Positions 7,777 to 14,574 of a DNA stretch of 37,317 bases are shown piece after piece. The translations under genes were made by a program, and so were the position numbers. The number at the start of each line of letters is the position of its first letter. The first letter of the stretch is position 1. Under the pieces are notes generated by a model. That model made no database searches and had not been told where the DNA came from. It was given only the letters and a program-made list of their open reading frames with translations. Source of the DNA: a virus; IMG/VR virus record IMGVR_UViG_3300042324_000876, positions 1 through 37,317 of that record. The stretch is one strand, 5' to 3'.

Positions 7777-8595
7777 ATGACAGTTTTAAAAAAATATAAC
7801 ATAAGCACATCACAATGGGAGCCAATTGTCACAGGCACCGAAGGTCCTGCTGGCCCCACTGGAGCTACTGGACCAACGGGTCCAACTGGAGCTACTGGGT
7901 CAATCGGTTCGGCAACACTAGATGATCTTTCTGACACGATAGTGACAAGCCCAGCAACTGGTCAAGTACTTAGATATAACGGAACTAACTGGGTCAACTA
8001 CGCTTCGACTCTTACTCTTGGTGGAAATTTCACCACCTCAGGTGCGTATACAACATCTTTAACTGCAACAGCAAATACAAATATAACACTTCCAACGACT
8101 GGCACTCTCTCGACTCTTGATGGAATGGAAATTTTAACTAACAAGACCCTCACCAGTCCAGAAGTTTATACACCGATCCTTTTGCTTTCAACAAGCACGT
8201 CAACAACTGATGCAAGAATTTTTTGGGATTCTACAAATAAAAAAATAAGAGTAGGCAATGGAACAATATCATTAGACTTTGCTTCTTCTAATGTCGTAAC
8301 TAACGCTCAGGTAGCTAGCTATACACTGGTCTTGGCGGACAAAGATAAACTAGTAGAAATGAATGTTGGATCAGCTAATGCTCTAACTGTTCCGTTAAAC
8401 TCCTCTGTAGCATTCCCTGTTGGAAGTCAAATTACAGTACTTCAAACAGGATCTGGGCAAACAACGATTACTGCAACTGGTGGTGTAACCATAAATGCAA
8501 CGCCTGGACTTAAGCTTAGGGCTCAGTGGTCTTCTGCTACTTTAATAAAAAGAGCTGAAAATACTTGGGTTGCATTAGGTGACTTGGTTGCTTAA
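7777..8595 (+). CDS. Collagen-like tail-fibre protein
   Basis: This 272-residue protein begins MTVLKKYNISTSQWEPIV. Residues about 26-46 are a perfect collagen-like Gly-X-Y run (GPAGPTGATGPTGPTGATG). Next comes the module seen at 347 (LDDLSDTIVTSPATGQVLRY, then NWVNYA), then fibre phrases NITLPTTGTLSTL and LTNKTLTSPEVYTP. The C-terminal 90 residues (SYTLVLADKDKLVEMN, QITVLQTGSGQTTITATGG, LKLRAQWSSATLIKR) form a small beta head domain that is frequent in phage fibre tips. AGGG 9-12 nt upstream supports the start. The stop TAA overlaps the stop of the opposite-strand gene, so the two transcription units converge here. Confidence 0.85.
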   Translation: MTVLKKYNISTSQWEPIVTGTEGPAGPTGATGPTGPTGATGSIGSATLDDLSDTIVTSPATGQVLRYNGTNWVNYASTLTLGGNFTTSGAYTTSLTATANTNITLPTTGTLSTLDGMEILTNKTLTSPEVYTPILLLSTSTSTTDARIFWDSTNKKIRVGNGTISLDFASSNVVTNAQVASYTLVLADKDKLVEMNVGSANALTVPLNSSVAFPVGSQITVLQTGSGQTTITATGGVTINATPGLKLRAQWSSATLIKRAENTWVALGDLVA

Positions 8596-9221
8596 AGTAA
8601 TTCAGTAATTGTATAAAATGATGGAGTGGTGTATCTTTCACCAGAAGTAACCATCTTTACCCCATGTAGGTAGCCGATATCACCAGGATGGGCAACCGCT
8701 AAACCAGGCTTAGGGGTAATTACAATATCATGTTCTGGATAATATAGTTCTCCGCCTTCAAACTCATCATTATAATAAAATAATGAATTTAAATCATAGT
8801 TAAAGAATGGATTTGGCGATCCATCATTTAACTGCTTGTCAGCATGAGGCAATTGTTCTGTCCCAGGTTTCCATTTTATAATTACTGGTACTCTTTCAAA
8901 AAGTTTTACATTAAAACAATCTTCTAGCACTCTTTGCATTTTTGTAATATATTTATATACAATATTATATACATCAATATCTACTCTTTTTAATATTTCT
9001 CCACTGCATTGACGATCTTTCCAATACGAAGAGCTATATGTACAGACGCCATTTTCATCATATATATCTTCGCCAGAATCCATCCATTCATTAATCGTTG
9101 GCAAAAACTTTTGTATTTTCTTTAAATCTTCTAAATCAATAAAGTTCTCAAAAACTTTTATATTATCCGCAGAAGTACCAAAATGACCTGGTAAGATTAG
9201 TGATGTATCAACATTTTTCAT
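8592..9221 (-). CDS. Putative 2-oxoglutarate/Fe(II) oxygenase (P4H-like)
   Basis: This 209-residue protein would use Fe(II), O2 and 2-oxoglutarate to hydroxylate a substrate that cannot be read from sequence. The visible double-stranded beta-helix signature is H126-A-D128 (QLPHADKQ), a GGELYYPEHD strand, distal H186 (GYLHGV) and R196 (SGERYT) for the 2-oxoglutarate carboxylate. The H-to-R spacing of 10 residues is the same as in most of the other oxygenases here. It is the only gene on the - strand. It reads towards the fibre block and shares a palindromic promoter region with the divergent oxygenase at 9299. An AGGGA lies 6 nt before its ATG. Length is normal for a single-domain phage member of this superfamily. 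Confidence 0.8.
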   Translation of the reverse strand: MKNVDTSLILPGHFGTSADNIKVFENFIDLEDLKKIQKFLPTINEWMDSGEDIYDENGVCTYSSSYWKDRQCSGEILKRVDIDVYNIVYKYITKMQRVLEDCFNVKLFERVPVIIKWKPGTEQLPHADKQLNDGSPNPFFNYDLNSLFYYNDEFEGGELYYPEHDIVITPKPGLAVAHPGDIGYLHGVKMVTSGERYTTPSFYTITELL

Positions 9222-9254
9222 TTTTTCCCTAACACTTGATAAGAATGATTTATT

Positions 9255-9271
9255 CTGATATATTATATCAG
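9255..9271. promoter_or_regulatory. Palindromic bidirectional promoter candidate
   Basis: CTGATATATTATATCAG is a perfect 8-bp inverted repeat around one central base, halfway between divergent oxygenase genes. It gives TGATATATT on the + strand (9256-9264) and TGATATAAT on the - strand (9270-9262), so both directions have an extended -10. A TTGATA at 9236-9241 lies 17 nt before the + strand hexamer and could be its -35. Predicted starts are near 9271 (+) and 9255 (-), leaving leaders of about 28 and 34 nt. The same symmetry could also be an operator. Confidence 0.6.
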
Positions 9272-9298
9272 TTACGAAACTTAAATAAACGGAGAGTT

Positions 9299-9985
9299 AT
9301 GCAAATTTACAGCGTGGAAGACCCAAAGTTAGCAATTGTATTGTATAGGGATGTTTTTGATCCTGATTTCGATATACCTTCTAAGTTAGAAGCCTGCTTA
9401 ACAGATAGTAAAGATGATTACTTAAAATGGAGAGAAGCCCTTGTAGGATACAATGAAGTTATGCCAGACTACAGAGACTGTGTAGACTTTAAGATAGGAC
9501 CTTATTACTGGGATCATATACCAGAGGGTTTTGAAGACATCAAAGCTGTTTATGAAGAAACAGACGTAGCATTAAAAAAGTGTTTAGCAGACTATGAAAA
9601 AAGATACAATTTTAAAATGGAATTCATGGAATCAATTAACTTTGTTAGATACAACGTTGGTCAGCATTTCCAAGTCCATGCAGACAGCGGATTTTCATAT
9701 AGTTGCACCGTATCAAGTATTGCATACTTAAATGATGGATACGAAGGTGGAGATCTTTGGTTCCCTTACCTCGATATCACTTATACTCCGAAAAAGGGAG
9801 ACATCCTATTCTTCCCATCGGCATATACCCACTCCCATGCATCTTCTGCAGTTACTTCAGGTACAAAGTATTCAGCAGTAACAATGTTTGATTATAACGA
9901 TAACAATCATCAGTATGCAAAAACAGCAACACCACAAACAGCTCCTAAAGAAAATAAAGAGCTTAATATAATGCCATTAAATTAA
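9299..9985 (+). CDS. Putative 2-oxoglutarate/Fe(II) oxygenase
   Basis: I start this protein at the ATG at 9299 (228 residues, MQIYSVEDPKLAI). GGAGAG lies just upstream, while the longer frame from 9236 runs through the promoter palindrome. Iron ligands are H127-A-D129 (FQVHADSG) and H180 (THSHASSAV), after a GGDLWFPYLDI strand and the PKKGDILFFPS turn typical of prolyl-hydroxylase-like proteins. The 2-oxoglutarate contact that is Arg in most of the other copies is Lys190 here (SGTKYS), which some members of the superfamily use. The last 25 residues (TATPQTAPKENKE...) are a flexible tail. The stop overlaps the next ATG by 1 nt, so it is co-translated with the DUF6065-like gene. Confidence 0.85.
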   Translation: MQIYSVEDPKLAIVLYRDVFDPDFDIPSKLEACLTDSKDDYLKWREALVGYNEVMPDYRDCVDFKIGPYYWDHIPEGFEDIKAVYEETDVALKKCLADYEKRYNFKMEFMESINFVRYNVGQHFQVHADSGFSYSCTVSSIAYLNDGYEGGDLWFPYLDITYTPKKGDILFFPSAYTHSHASSAVTSGTKYSAVTMFDYNDNNHQYAKTATPQTAPKENKELNIMPLN

Positions 9986-10683
9986 TGACCAATATAACCC
10001 TTACTAGGACAACTCAAAATCCTCCTGTTATAAAACAGTCTCGTTTAAAAAGAGATTGGATGGATGAAACCTACAATAAACACGCCTATAGATGTTTGCC
10101 ACTTTCAGAAGCAAACGTAAATGGTTGGGAGATGCAGCTACAACAAGATGTAGTCGTAGAATGGGAAGGTGGCAACAATGTTCCTAAAGTCCTTAAGGGA
10201 GAATTTTTTGAAGGTAGAGCAATAGTTATACCTTCAATCATAGGAATTATGTCATTCGTAACAGGTTGGGCGGTTAATACAGAAGAGGGATATGATACTT
10301 TTGTTAGTGGTTCTCCAAACTATTTTGTAGATGGGGCAAGTCCATTAACCGCATCAATTCCTAGTTCTTGGTGGCCAGACGAATTTAATATGAATTGGAA
10401 GATAACTAAGATTGGCAAACCAGTTTTATTTGAGCAAGGAATGCCATTTGTTTTTTTTAATATTTATAAAAACGATCTACTAGAATCATGCGAGCTAAAA
10501 GTCGAGAATTTATGGGATAAGCCAGAACTGATGGCAAGTAGACAATCCTACGGAGACGCTAAAATGAAAAAAATACATGAGCAGCCGTGGACCTGGATGA
10601 ATGGCATTAGAACAGGGTTAAATGAAAAAAATGAGCAAATAGGGCCTAGACATGACGGTCTACCTAAATTGCAAGAGCCATAG
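9985..10683 (+). CDS. DUF6065-like protein
   Basis: This 232-residue protein matches what I remember of the uncharacterised DUF6065 family: YRCLPLSEANVNGWEMQL near residues 35-52, then VVVEWEGG, a middle IMSFVTGWAVNTEEGYDTFV, a GSPNYF turn, the FNMNWKITK strand and a PFVFFNIYKND strand. The family is small, all-beta and of unknown function. It is often encoded next to 2-oxoglutarate oxygenases or in phage and biosynthetic contexts. Here it is translationally coupled (TAATG overlap) to the oxygenase upstream, which suggests a joint job such as presenting or recognising the hydroxylated substrate. There are no catalytic residues I can name. The C-terminal 40 residues are polar and probably flexible. 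Confidence 0.65.
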   Translation: MTNITLTRTTQNPPVIKQSRLKRDWMDETYNKHAYRCLPLSEANVNGWEMQLQQDVVVEWEGGNNVPKVLKGEFFEGRAIVIPSIIGIMSFVTGWAVNTEEGYDTFVSGSPNYFVDGASPLTASIPSSWWPDEFNMNWKITKIGKPVLFEQGMPFVFFNIYKNDLLESCELKVENLWDKPELMASRQSYGDAKMKKIHEQPWTWMNGIRTGLNEKNEQIGPRHDGLPKLQEP

Positions 10684-10706
10684 TTCTTTTAATCTGATAT
10701 TTAAAG

Positions 10707-10715
10707 TGTTACTAT
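10707..10715 (+). promoter_or_regulatory. Extended -10-like element TGTTACTAT
   Basis: TGT plus TACTAT lies in the 68-nt gap before the small gene at 10752 and combines both recurrent promoter-like patterns of this window. The predicted start near 10722 would leave a leader of about 30 nt carrying the GAGG ribosome binding site at 10744-10747. There is no clear -35. Confidence 0.45.
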
Positions 10716-10751
10716 ATTCTTTGATCTATATACATGGTGATTCGAGGAAAA

Positions 10752-10991
10752 ATGAATTTTAACAGCATACCAAATAGTAAAAAATTACAAATTATAGCGG
10801 ATATCAGGCCAGCTTATGAAGAGATTGTATATACAGCTTTAATATATATTGGCATCGATCCAGAGTCTTTTGATCCAAATAACTATTCAATTGAGACAGA
10901 AGACGCAACTGGTCTTTCATACAAAACTAGTATGATTAAGGCCCTAGAGGTTTTAGATATGCTTGACAGCGAGATAGAAAAAAACAGTTAA
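10752..10991 (+). CDS. Small helical protein of unknown function (copy 1)
   Basis: This protein has 79 residues when started at the ATG at 10752, which has GAGG 4 nt upstream. An in-frame ATG at 10734 has no ribosome binding site. It appears as a helix (about 13-33), a loop IGIDPESFDPNNYSI and a second helix (about 55-77) with heptad-like Leu/Ile/Met spacing. The same helix-loop-helix plan with a hydrophobic-G-hydrophobic-DP-x-(S/T)-FDP loop occurs in the next gene and, more loosely, at 14123. Acidic overall, no Cys, no signal peptide or membrane segment. The function is unknown to me. Placement suggests an accessory factor or a small assembly/structural protein. Confidence 0.65.
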   Translation: MNFNSIPNSKKLQIIADIRPAYEEIVYTALIYIGIDPESFDPNNYSIETEDATGLSYKTSMIKALEVLDMLDSEIEKNS

Positions 10992-11213
10992 ATGAAATTT
11001 ACCATTAGCAATGAAAAAAGAGCAGAAGTTTTGCAGTCGGCAAAGCAAAGCTTAGAGTCAGCTTTATTGCTACGACTATCTGTAATGGGTGTTGATCCAG
11101 ATACTTTTGATCCAGATACTTTTGTCCCCAATGAGGACAGTACGATGGATAATGATATAAAAGTTATAATTGATAAAATTAAAGATTTAGATATAAAACT
11201 AGAGGCTTTATAA
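10992..11213 (+). CDS. Small helical protein of unknown function (copy 2)
   Basis: This 73-residue protein starts directly after the stop of the previous gene, so expression is probably by translational coupling. It repeats the plan of its neighbour: helix with RAEVLQSAKQSLESALLLRL, loop VMGVDPDTFDPDTFVPNED, C-terminal helix VIIDKIKDLDIKLEAL. The loop itself contains a small internal echo (DPDTFDPDTF). The two proteins look like diverged paralogues from a local duplication. The Asp-rich loop could bind metal, but it is not a canonical EF-hand because it lacks the 12-residue spacing. Function unknown. Confidence 0.65.
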   Translation: MKFTISNEKRAEVLQSAKQSLESALLLRLSVMGVDPDTFDPDTFVPNEDSTMDNDIKVIIDKIKDLDIKLEAL

Positions 11214-11227
11214 TTTTTGTTTAACTG

Positions 11228-11236
11228 TGGTATAAT
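11228..11236 (+). promoter_or_regulatory. Extended -10 promoter, apparently leaderless
   Basis: TGGTATAAT ends 6 nt before the ATG at 11243, so with usual -10 spacing transcription would begin at or within a base of the start codon. No Shine-Dalgarno sequence fits in the gap. The gene at 16237 has the same arrangement with the same 6-nt spacing. This promoter would drive the Ig-like/WS-DGAT/P450 cassette. Confidence 0.6.
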
Positions 11237-11242
11237 TCAAAA

Positions 11243-11539
11243 ATGGAAGAATATACAATAAGTTTGAACAAAGTCTTTGAATTTAATTATAATTCAGATT
11301 ATCACGACTGCACAAAATTAAAAGCTAAAACAATAAATAGCATTCTTCCAAATGGTTATAAAGCAGTTATACTTTTTCCTATAAAAGTTAAAACAAATAG
11401 TGATATTATTTATCCAGTTGTTAGTAATAAATCAAAATGTACATTTAATTTTACTCCAAAAATTGTTGGAGATTGGAATATACAAATTATAGATAAAGAA
11501 GAGATTGTGAAACAAATTATCTTAAAGGTATTAGACTGA
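11243..11539 (+). CDS. Small Ig-like protein, first gene of the P450 cassette
   Basis: This 98-residue protein has no visible Shine-Dalgarno sequence and lies 6 nt after an extended -10, so its mRNA may be leaderless. The sequence alternates hydrophobic and polar residues, with YKAVILFPIKVKTNSDIIYP in the middle and a C-terminal CTFNFTPKIVGDWNIQIID. The F-x-P...G-x-W/Y-x-I-x-I ending is typical of bacterial Ig-like beta-sandwiches. A similar ending (YYYDFTPSVEDQYRINFLG) occurs in the N-terminal domain of the neck protein at 20479. Two Cys are present and there is no signal peptide. Its TGA overlaps the ATG of the acyltransferase gene (TGATG). It may be a small scaffold or binding partner of the enzyme. 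The function is otherwise unknown. Confidence 0.6.
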   Translation: MEEYTISLNKVFEFNYNSDYHDCTKLKAKTINSILPNGYKAVILFPIKVKTNSDIIYPVVSNKSKCTFNFTPKIVGDWNIQIIDKEEIVKQIILKVLD

Positions 11540-12909
11540 TGTTGTACCAGTTAAATTATATTGATTATATGTTTTACCTTAATAGATATAAGAAAAATGC
11601 CGGCGTCGGTAATCTTACTATTTTAGAAAATAAAAACAATACTGATTTTAAAGTTTTAATTACTAAGAATATATTAAGAAACTTAGAGTCTACTATTATA
11701 TTTACCCACACTATACAAGATAGTTTAATGGATAATGACTATCCATATTTTGTAAAAAATAATGATTTCAATATAGAAGATCATATTTATGAACACAATA
11801 AAGACAATCCTTATGATAAAGATACTATCCAACAACTGGTAGACAATATAGTCTCTAAACCCATACCGCTTAATAAGCCAATGTGGGATATCCATATAAT
11901 ATATAATTACAATGAATATAATAATGTTGGAGTATTTAGAAGAATACACCACGCTGCCTGTGACGGCGATGGAATGTCTCGATTCCATGATGCTATTTTC
12001 GATGAAGTAAACCTACCCAAAGAAAAAAATTGTTATAGCTTAAATAAGTTTAAATGCACTACAAATCGTAATATAAAAATATTAAAAAGTAAAATAATTA
12101 AATTAAAGTCTTTGTTATTTACTTCAAACAAATATTATATAGATAAACCTTTAAATAGGAAAGACCTACATCAAGGTTTGTGGAAATTAAAAATGTCAAC
12201 AAATCAAAGCCTTATTCTAAAAAAAATAGACATTTCTAAATATCAAAATGTAATAAAAAAATTAGACATTTCAACCTTTGAGTTATCTATGTATTTAACT
12301 GCTAGTGTTTATAGGAAATTGTTTAATACTACAGAAGATAATACTACAATCTTAACTGGAGTTCCATGTTCACTAAGAGGTAATAAAGATGGGCTATATG
12401 GGAATAAGGTAGCTTCTGCTAGGGTAAATCTTCATACAAATGAAATCAAAGACTCACAAATGCTTAATAAAATTAAGATTTCATTAAAAAATGAAATAGG
12501 TTTAACTAAAGATACTCCATTTAACGGATATGTTAGAGCGGCATGCATTGAGCCAAGAATGAATAAAATGTTAGAAATATGGGATTTTGCCAATAAGACT
12601 ACGTGGAGTAATAGAAAAAAAACACCAATTAAAATTGATAATTCAACATATACCTTAACCACTACTTCATTTAAGAAAATACAACTGCCAAATTTTACTA
12701 TCAATAAAAATAAGATAATTACAATGCACCCATATTCCATGGTAATATGCACTCCAGGATCTATAGGATGTTCTGCTACTTATAGACTGTATGATGATCA
12801 ATTGCATATAAGCTTAATATATATAAAGGAATTTTTCAAAGATCCACAATTATTAATGTCTTATTATGATGAGGCTTTAGAGGAACTTAAGGCTATTGCT
12901 AATGATTGA
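11539..12909 (+). CDS. WS/DGAT-family O-acyltransferase-like protein
   Basis: At 456 residues this is the usual size for wax ester synthase/diacylglycerol acyltransferases. The catalytic motif HHxxxDG is complete: H137-H138-AAC-D142-G143, at about the position it has in bacterial enzymes. VPCSLRG (275-281) followed by YGNKVASARVNLHT fits the second conserved block, and the C-terminal region (MVICTPGSIGCSATYRLYDD, HISLIYIKEFFKDPQLLM) fits the WS/DGAT C-terminal domain. Known members transfer fatty acyl groups from acyl-CoA to an alcohol. The related CoA-dependent condensation domains share the motif, so the substrate could differ. It is very AT- and Lys/Asn-rich compared with its neighbours, which may indicate separate acquisition. 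It overlaps the P450 start by 8 nt. The local combination suggests tailoring of one lipid or alcohol substrate. Confidence 0.75.
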   Translation: MLYQLNYIDYMFYLNRYKKNAGVGNLTILENKNNTDFKVLITKNILRNLESTIIFTHTIQDSLMDNDYPYFVKNNDFNIEDHIYEHNKDNPYDKDTIQQLVDNIVSKPIPLNKPMWDIHIIYNYNEYNNVGVFRRIHHAACDGDGMSRFHDAIFDEVNLPKEKNCYSLNKFKCTTNRNIKILKSKIIKLKSLLFTSNKYYIDKPLNRKDLHQGLWKLKMSTNQSLILKKIDISKYQNVIKKLDISTFELSMYLTASVYRKLFNTTEDNTTILTGVPCSLRGNKDGLYGNKVASARVNLHTNEIKDSQMLNKIKISLKNEIGLTKDTPFNGYVRAACIEPRMNKMLEIWDFANKTTWSNRKKTPIKIDNSTYTLTTTSFKKIQLPNFTINKNKIITMHPYSMVICTPGSIGCSATYRLYDDQLHISLIYIKEFFKDPQLLMSYYDEALEELKAIAND

Positions 12910-14083
12910 TGTAGAAATAGGTAGTAGGGACTTTATTGAAAATCAGCATTATTATTTAGATCAGCTTAAAACTAACAGTCCAATTATTAAAACAAGATCA
13001 GGATATATATTAGTTACAAAATATGATGATATTTTTTTTGGTTTAAAGAATAATTCTTTTGCTAGACAAATAATTAAAGGTTCAGAATCTCACTATCACG
13101 CCTTGACTAACATGGATGGTAAAGACCATTCTATGTATCGCCAAATGTTAACCAGTACATTTTCTAATTCTTCTATTAAAAATATGGAAGAATTAATATT
13201 AAAAATAATTAATCAAGAAATAAAAAATATAAAAAAAAACAAATCTAAAACAATAGATCTTATTAACGACATAGCTTTTAAAGTTCCTTTTTATACAACT
13301 TGTGAAATACTTGGTATTGAACCACCTGAAGACGAAGATCTAAAAAATATACAAAGATTATCAATTGATACTTTATATATTTTAAACTTAGAATTATCAA
13401 AAGAAGATTTTAGAAGATCACTCAAAGCATCTGACGAACTACTGTATTATATTATCAATCTTACATTTGGAAATAGATATAAGAAAAAAAGTGGCTTAAT
13501 AACGCATTTGCAAAATGCAGAGTATGAAGGAAAAAGAATAACAAATGAAGAAATATTATCATTTGTAATTTTACTTTTTGTTGCAGGGTTTGAAACTAAT
13601 GTAAATTCAATTACTTCATCTATATATAATATTTTAAATCAAAAAAAAGCTAAAGATAAAATCTTACAATTAGCCACATCCTCAAGCTCTTTAAGCGCAA
13701 TATCAGATGAGTTAATTAGACATTCATCTAGTGTAAATTTTGTCACCAGAAAAGCAATAAAGGATACCTACCTTGGAAAAGATAAATTTTTAGTAAAAGA
13801 GGGTGAGATAGTATTATTTCATTTGGGATCCGCTAATAGGGATTCGGAAATATTTTCAAATCCTCATGAAATTGATATAGATAGGTTTAATTCAAATAGG
13901 CATTTGGGTTTCGGTTCTGGTCCTCACTACTGCATAGGGGCAGGGCTGTCAAGAATTCAAGTTTCAAACGTAGTCGTAGAGACTATTAAGAATTTTGATA
14001 ATTTAAAGATAATGAAAAATCCAGTGATAAGTTCAAATTTCGGAATTGCTGGTTTTGAGCAGATATATGCTACTTATCAATAA
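12902..14083 (+). CDS. Cytochrome P450
   Basis: At 393 residues this is the normal length for a soluble bacterial class I P450. All three diagnostic elements are present: I-helix AGFET (228-232, the A/G-G-x-E-T oxygen-activation motif), K-helix E270-LI-R273, and the heme loop FGSGPHYCIGAG with Cys344 as the axial thiolate. Phe, Gly and His positions around the Cys match the FGxGxHxCxG signature. I start at the ATG at 12902, which overlaps the acyltransferase stop by 8 nt, rather than at the TTG at 12896. No ferredoxin or reductase is in the window, so electrons would have to come from the host. There is no membrane anchor. Substrate unknown. Hydroxylation could create the alcohol that the neighbouring acyltransferase acylates. 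Confidence 0.95.
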   Translation: MIDVEIGSRDFIENQHYYLDQLKTNSPIIKTRSGYILVTKYDDIFFGLKNNSFARQIIKGSESHYHALTNMDGKDHSMYRQMLTSTFSNSSIKNMEELILKIINQEIKNIKKNKSKTIDLINDIAFKVPFYTTCEILGIEPPEDEDLKNIQRLSIDTLYILNLELSKEDFRRSLKASDELLYYIINLTFGNRYKKKSGLITHLQNAEYEGKRITNEEILSFVILLFVAGFETNVNSITSSIYNILNQKKAKDKILQLATSSSSLSAISDELIRHSSSVNFVTRKAIKDTYLGKDKFLVKEGEIVLFHLGSANRDSEIFSNPHEIDIDRFNSNRHLGFGSGPHYCIGAGLSRIQVSNVVVETIKNFDNLKIMKNPVISSNFGIAGFEQIYATYQ

Positions 14084-14090
14084 TTCATAT

Positions 14091-14096
14091 TACTAT
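14091..14096 (+). promoter_or_regulatory. TACTAT element, putative -10
   Basis: TACTAT in the 39-nt gap after the P450 gene, 32 nt before the ATG at 14123. If it is a -10, it would give the small genes downstream their own transcript and separate them from the P450 cassette. There is no TG extension and no clear -35. Confidence 0.3.
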
Positions 14097-14122
14097 TTTA
14101 AATAAACACACAAGGGTAACAA

Positions 14123-14323
14123 ATGGCTGAAAAAAATAATCTCGAAAAAAATAGAGACAATTTGATTAAACAAAAAGAACTATATCTTTATGAATTGGCT
14201 TTAAAATTAAACATAGATCTAGAAAATTATGACGAAAACAGTATAATAGACCCACTGGATCCTAAATATAATTTCCATGTAATCATAAGAAAAAATCTTA
14301 GTATTTTAAAAAATTTAATATAG
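14123..14323 (+). CDS. Small helical protein of unknown function (copy 3)
   Basis: This 66-residue protein has AAGGG 9 nt before its ATG. It is a Lys/Glu-rich N-terminal helix (LIKQKELYLYELALKL), a loop with NIDLENYDENSIIDPLDP, and a C-terminal helix (IIRKNLSILKNLI). The plan and the I-D-x-x-x-(F/Y)-D loop resemble the two proteins at 10752 and 10992, although identity is low. The three therefore bracket the P450 cassette. No Cys, no Trp, no membrane segment. Function unknown. Confidence 0.55.
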   Translation: MAEKNNLEKNRDNLIKQKELYLYELALKLNIDLENYDENSIIDPLDPKYNFHVIIRKNLSILKNLI

Positions 14324-14334
14324 GAAGTAAATAA

Positions 14335-14574
14335 ATGCCACAAGAAAATAATGAAGAAGAAGATCTACAGTTTCACCCGGATTACGCTTTAGACAACTTA
14401 ATTGTTGAAAGAGTAGAGGAAGAAAGAGAAGTCCTGGTATTGGATTTACCAAATCAAAGATTTAAGATTAAGGGAATTACTCCTTTACATTGTAGTTTTT
14501 ATGATGCAGACTATCGCAAAGATGGTATAATATACTCTTCATTTGCAGAAGAACAGGAAGACGATGAAATATAA
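14335..14574 (+). CDS. Small acidic protein of unknown function
   Basis: This 79-residue protein is strongly acidic at both ends (ENNEEEDLQ near the start, EEQEDDEI at the end). Its core LIVERVEEEREVLVLDLPNQ plus RFKIKGITPLHCSFYDADYR looks like a few beta strands. A G-A-rich GGAAG lies 7 nt before the ATG. The last 11 nt overlap the next gene. The acidic profile could mimic DNA or bind a basic surface, but there is no direct support. I do not recognise the family. Confidence 0.55.
   Translation: MPQENNEEEDLQFHPDYALDNLIVERVEEEREVLVLDLPNQRFKIKGITPLHCSFYDADYRKDGIIYSSFAEEQEDDEI

Noticed and set aside
7852-7914. Collagen-like sequence as a sign of animal DNA contamination
   Set aside because: Short Gly-X-Y runs are common in phage fibres, and phage fibre modules flank it in the same protein.
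9236-9298. 21-codon longer N-terminus for the oxygenase at 9299
   Set aside because: It would run through the palindromic promoter and has no ribosome binding site; the ATG at 9299 has GGAGAG directly upstream.
10734-10751. Upstream ATG for the small gene at 10752
   Set aside because: The GAGG site is placed for the ATG at 10752, and the upstream ATG has none.
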